5,271 nt of DNA from Candidatus Desantisiibacteriota bacterium (GTDB lineage: Bacteria > UBA9089 > CG2-30-40-21): positions 1 to 5,271 of the forward strand of contig JACQYP010000152.1 in assembly GCA_016208205.1 (NCBI GenBank), read 5' to 3'. Positions 4,173-5,271 of the stretch are shown one piece after another. The notes under the pieces are model-generated. The model had not been told where the DNA came from and did not search any database. It saw only the letters and a list, made by a program, of their open reading frames with translations. The translations under genes were made by a program, and so were the position numbers. Numbering within the stretch: position 1 is the first letter of the stretch; each line of letters opens with the position of its first letter.

Positions 4173-5271
4173 TTGATACGAAGTATGGCGAAATTAGCGG
4201 TATTTGGTTTGATTTTAGTGGCAGGGTATGGAGAGGCAGCAAATAATAAGTTGACCTTAGTGTCACCTATTGAGGGGACAATAGGAACAACTATTACTAT
4301 TATAGGTGAAGGATATGGTCCCACAGAGACCGTAAGGGTTGACTTTGGCGGCAGATTAGATGTTGCCAGGGTTACCACCAGTGAAGAGGGTACATTTACA
4401 GCTGCATTTCAGTTAACCCCTCATCCGGCAGGTCAGGCAAAATTTATTTGTGTTGGGTACAAAACATTATGCTCGAATGAAAGTGTTATAAGTATTAAGG
4501 GAAGATTGACCGAGGTAATCCCTGAAAATGGCAGACCAGGAACAGAGGTAAGGGTAACAGGTGATGGATATGCCTCTGCTGAGGATATTCAGGTATCCTT
4601 TGGGGATAATGAAAATATTCTGATTAACAAGGCAAATGGTATGGGTGCATTTGACATGGTGTTTACTGTTGATTGCCAACCGGCAGGAAAAAGGATTATT
4701 AAGGTAAAAGGATTAAAGAGTGAGTTTTCTAATAGTGAAGGTTTTGAAATAACCGGTGGCATTACCTCAGTTGAACCAGGATATGGATCGGTTGGAACAA
4801 AGGTTAAGGTTTCTGGTGCAGGCTTTGGAGCCGGGGAAAAAATAAAGATTGATCTTGGTAATATCTCAAACATTGCTGATGTTACTGCAGATAAGCAGGG
4901 AGAATTTACTTCCGGCTTTGCTGTATTATCCCAGGCGGCCGGTGTTAAGACCATTATGGCTACGGGGCTGAAGAGCCACCAGATAGGGATGGACAGGTTT
5001 GTTGTTTCACCGGTAATTACCTTAATCAGTCCGACAGAGGGTTTTGTCGGTACAATAGTTAAGATTCAAGGCAATGGCTTTGCCTCATCCGAATCAATCA
5101 GGGTTGACCTGAATCGCAGTATGGGGATTGGACGGGGACAGGCAGATGAGATGGGTAGGCTATCAGTAGAATTTGTACTTGATGCCCAGCCTGGTGATAA
5201 ACCAAGTAGGATTGGTGTTATCGGTCGGGAGAGTAGAAGGCCATGCTACATGGATACCTTTAAGATATGGA
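4173..5271 (+). CDS. Secreted IPT/TIG-like repeat protein (N-terminal part, open at right edge)
   Basis: 366 residues are visible from TTG 4173; the frame stays open to the window end. The N-terminus is a signal peptide: Arg3 and Lys7, a hydrophobic core at 8-19, and a likely signal peptidase I site after GEA or EAA (residues 20-23). Four Ig-like repeats follow, beginning near residues 27, 112, 197 and 282. Each carries P-x-x-G-x-x-G-T-x-(V/I)-x-(I/V)-x-G-x-G-(Y/F), then E-x-(I/V)-x-(V/I)-x-(F/L), and later G-x-(F/L). The anchor prolines 32, 117, 202 and 287 are exactly 85 apart. This pattern fits IPT/TIG-type beta-sandwich domains of surface or adhesin proteins. Cys93 and Cys100 in repeat 1 could form a disulfide. 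The ligand is unknown and the C-terminus, including any sorting or anchoring signal, lies outside the window. Confidence 0.8.
   Translation, partial: MIRSMAKLAVFGLILVAGYGEAANNKLTLVSPIEGTIGTTITIIGEGYGPTETVRVDFGGRLDVARVTTSEEGTFTAAFQLTPHPAGQAKFICVGYKTLCSNESVISIKGRLTEVIPENGRPGTEVRVTGDGYASAEDIQVSFGDNENILINKANGMGAFDMVFTVDCQPAGKRIIKVKGLKSEFSNSEGFEITGGITSVEPGYGSVGTKVKVSGAGFGAGEKIKIDLGNISNIADVTADKQGEFTSGFAVLSQAAGVKTIMATGLKSHQIGMDRFVVSPVITLISPTEGFVGTIVKIQGNGFASSESIRVDLNRSMGIGRGQADEMGRLSVEFVLDAQPGDKPSRIGVIGRESRRPCYMDTFKIW

Overview
This window looks like a piece of an uncultivated, moderately AT-rich bacterium. It has consensus AGGAGG ribosome binding sites, a TTG start, sigma70-type TTGACA promoters and several families of short dispersed repeats of the kind found in many environmental bacterial genomes (cyanobacteria, planctomycetes, candidate phyla). 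No phylum can be assigned from the sequence alone.

Layout: (1) 1-114 is the C-terminal end of an unrecognised upstream gene. (2) 156-2840 encodes a large membrane protein of 894 aa. Its N-terminal multi-pass region resembles the exosortase/archaeosortase fold but appears to lack the catalytic residues. It is followed by two soluble modules that resemble each other and look like DUF4350 / class-I glutamine-amidotransferase-like domains. Five blocks of low-complexity or palindromic repeat DNA lie inside this gene and are translated in frame. (3) 2841-4172 is a 1.3-kb stretch with no convincing protein gene. It holds two promoter-to-terminator units that look like structured small RNAs (about 3081-3245 and 3729-3916), three dispersed palindromic repeat families and some smaller inverted repeats. 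(4) 4173 to the right edge is the start of a secreted protein made of IPT/TIG-like (Ig-like) repeats with an exact 85-residue period, open at the window end.

The two larger genes both point to the cell envelope: one is a membrane protein with a degenerate sortase-like region and extracytoplasmic or cytoplasmic amidotransferase-like modules, the other an exported repeat protein. No functional link between them is shown; they are separated by the RNA/repeat island, and the TIG gene is probably transcribed on its own. The most interesting items are the frame-preserving repeat insertions in the membrane gene, with apparent avoidance of in-frame TGA, and the two candidate small RNAs.
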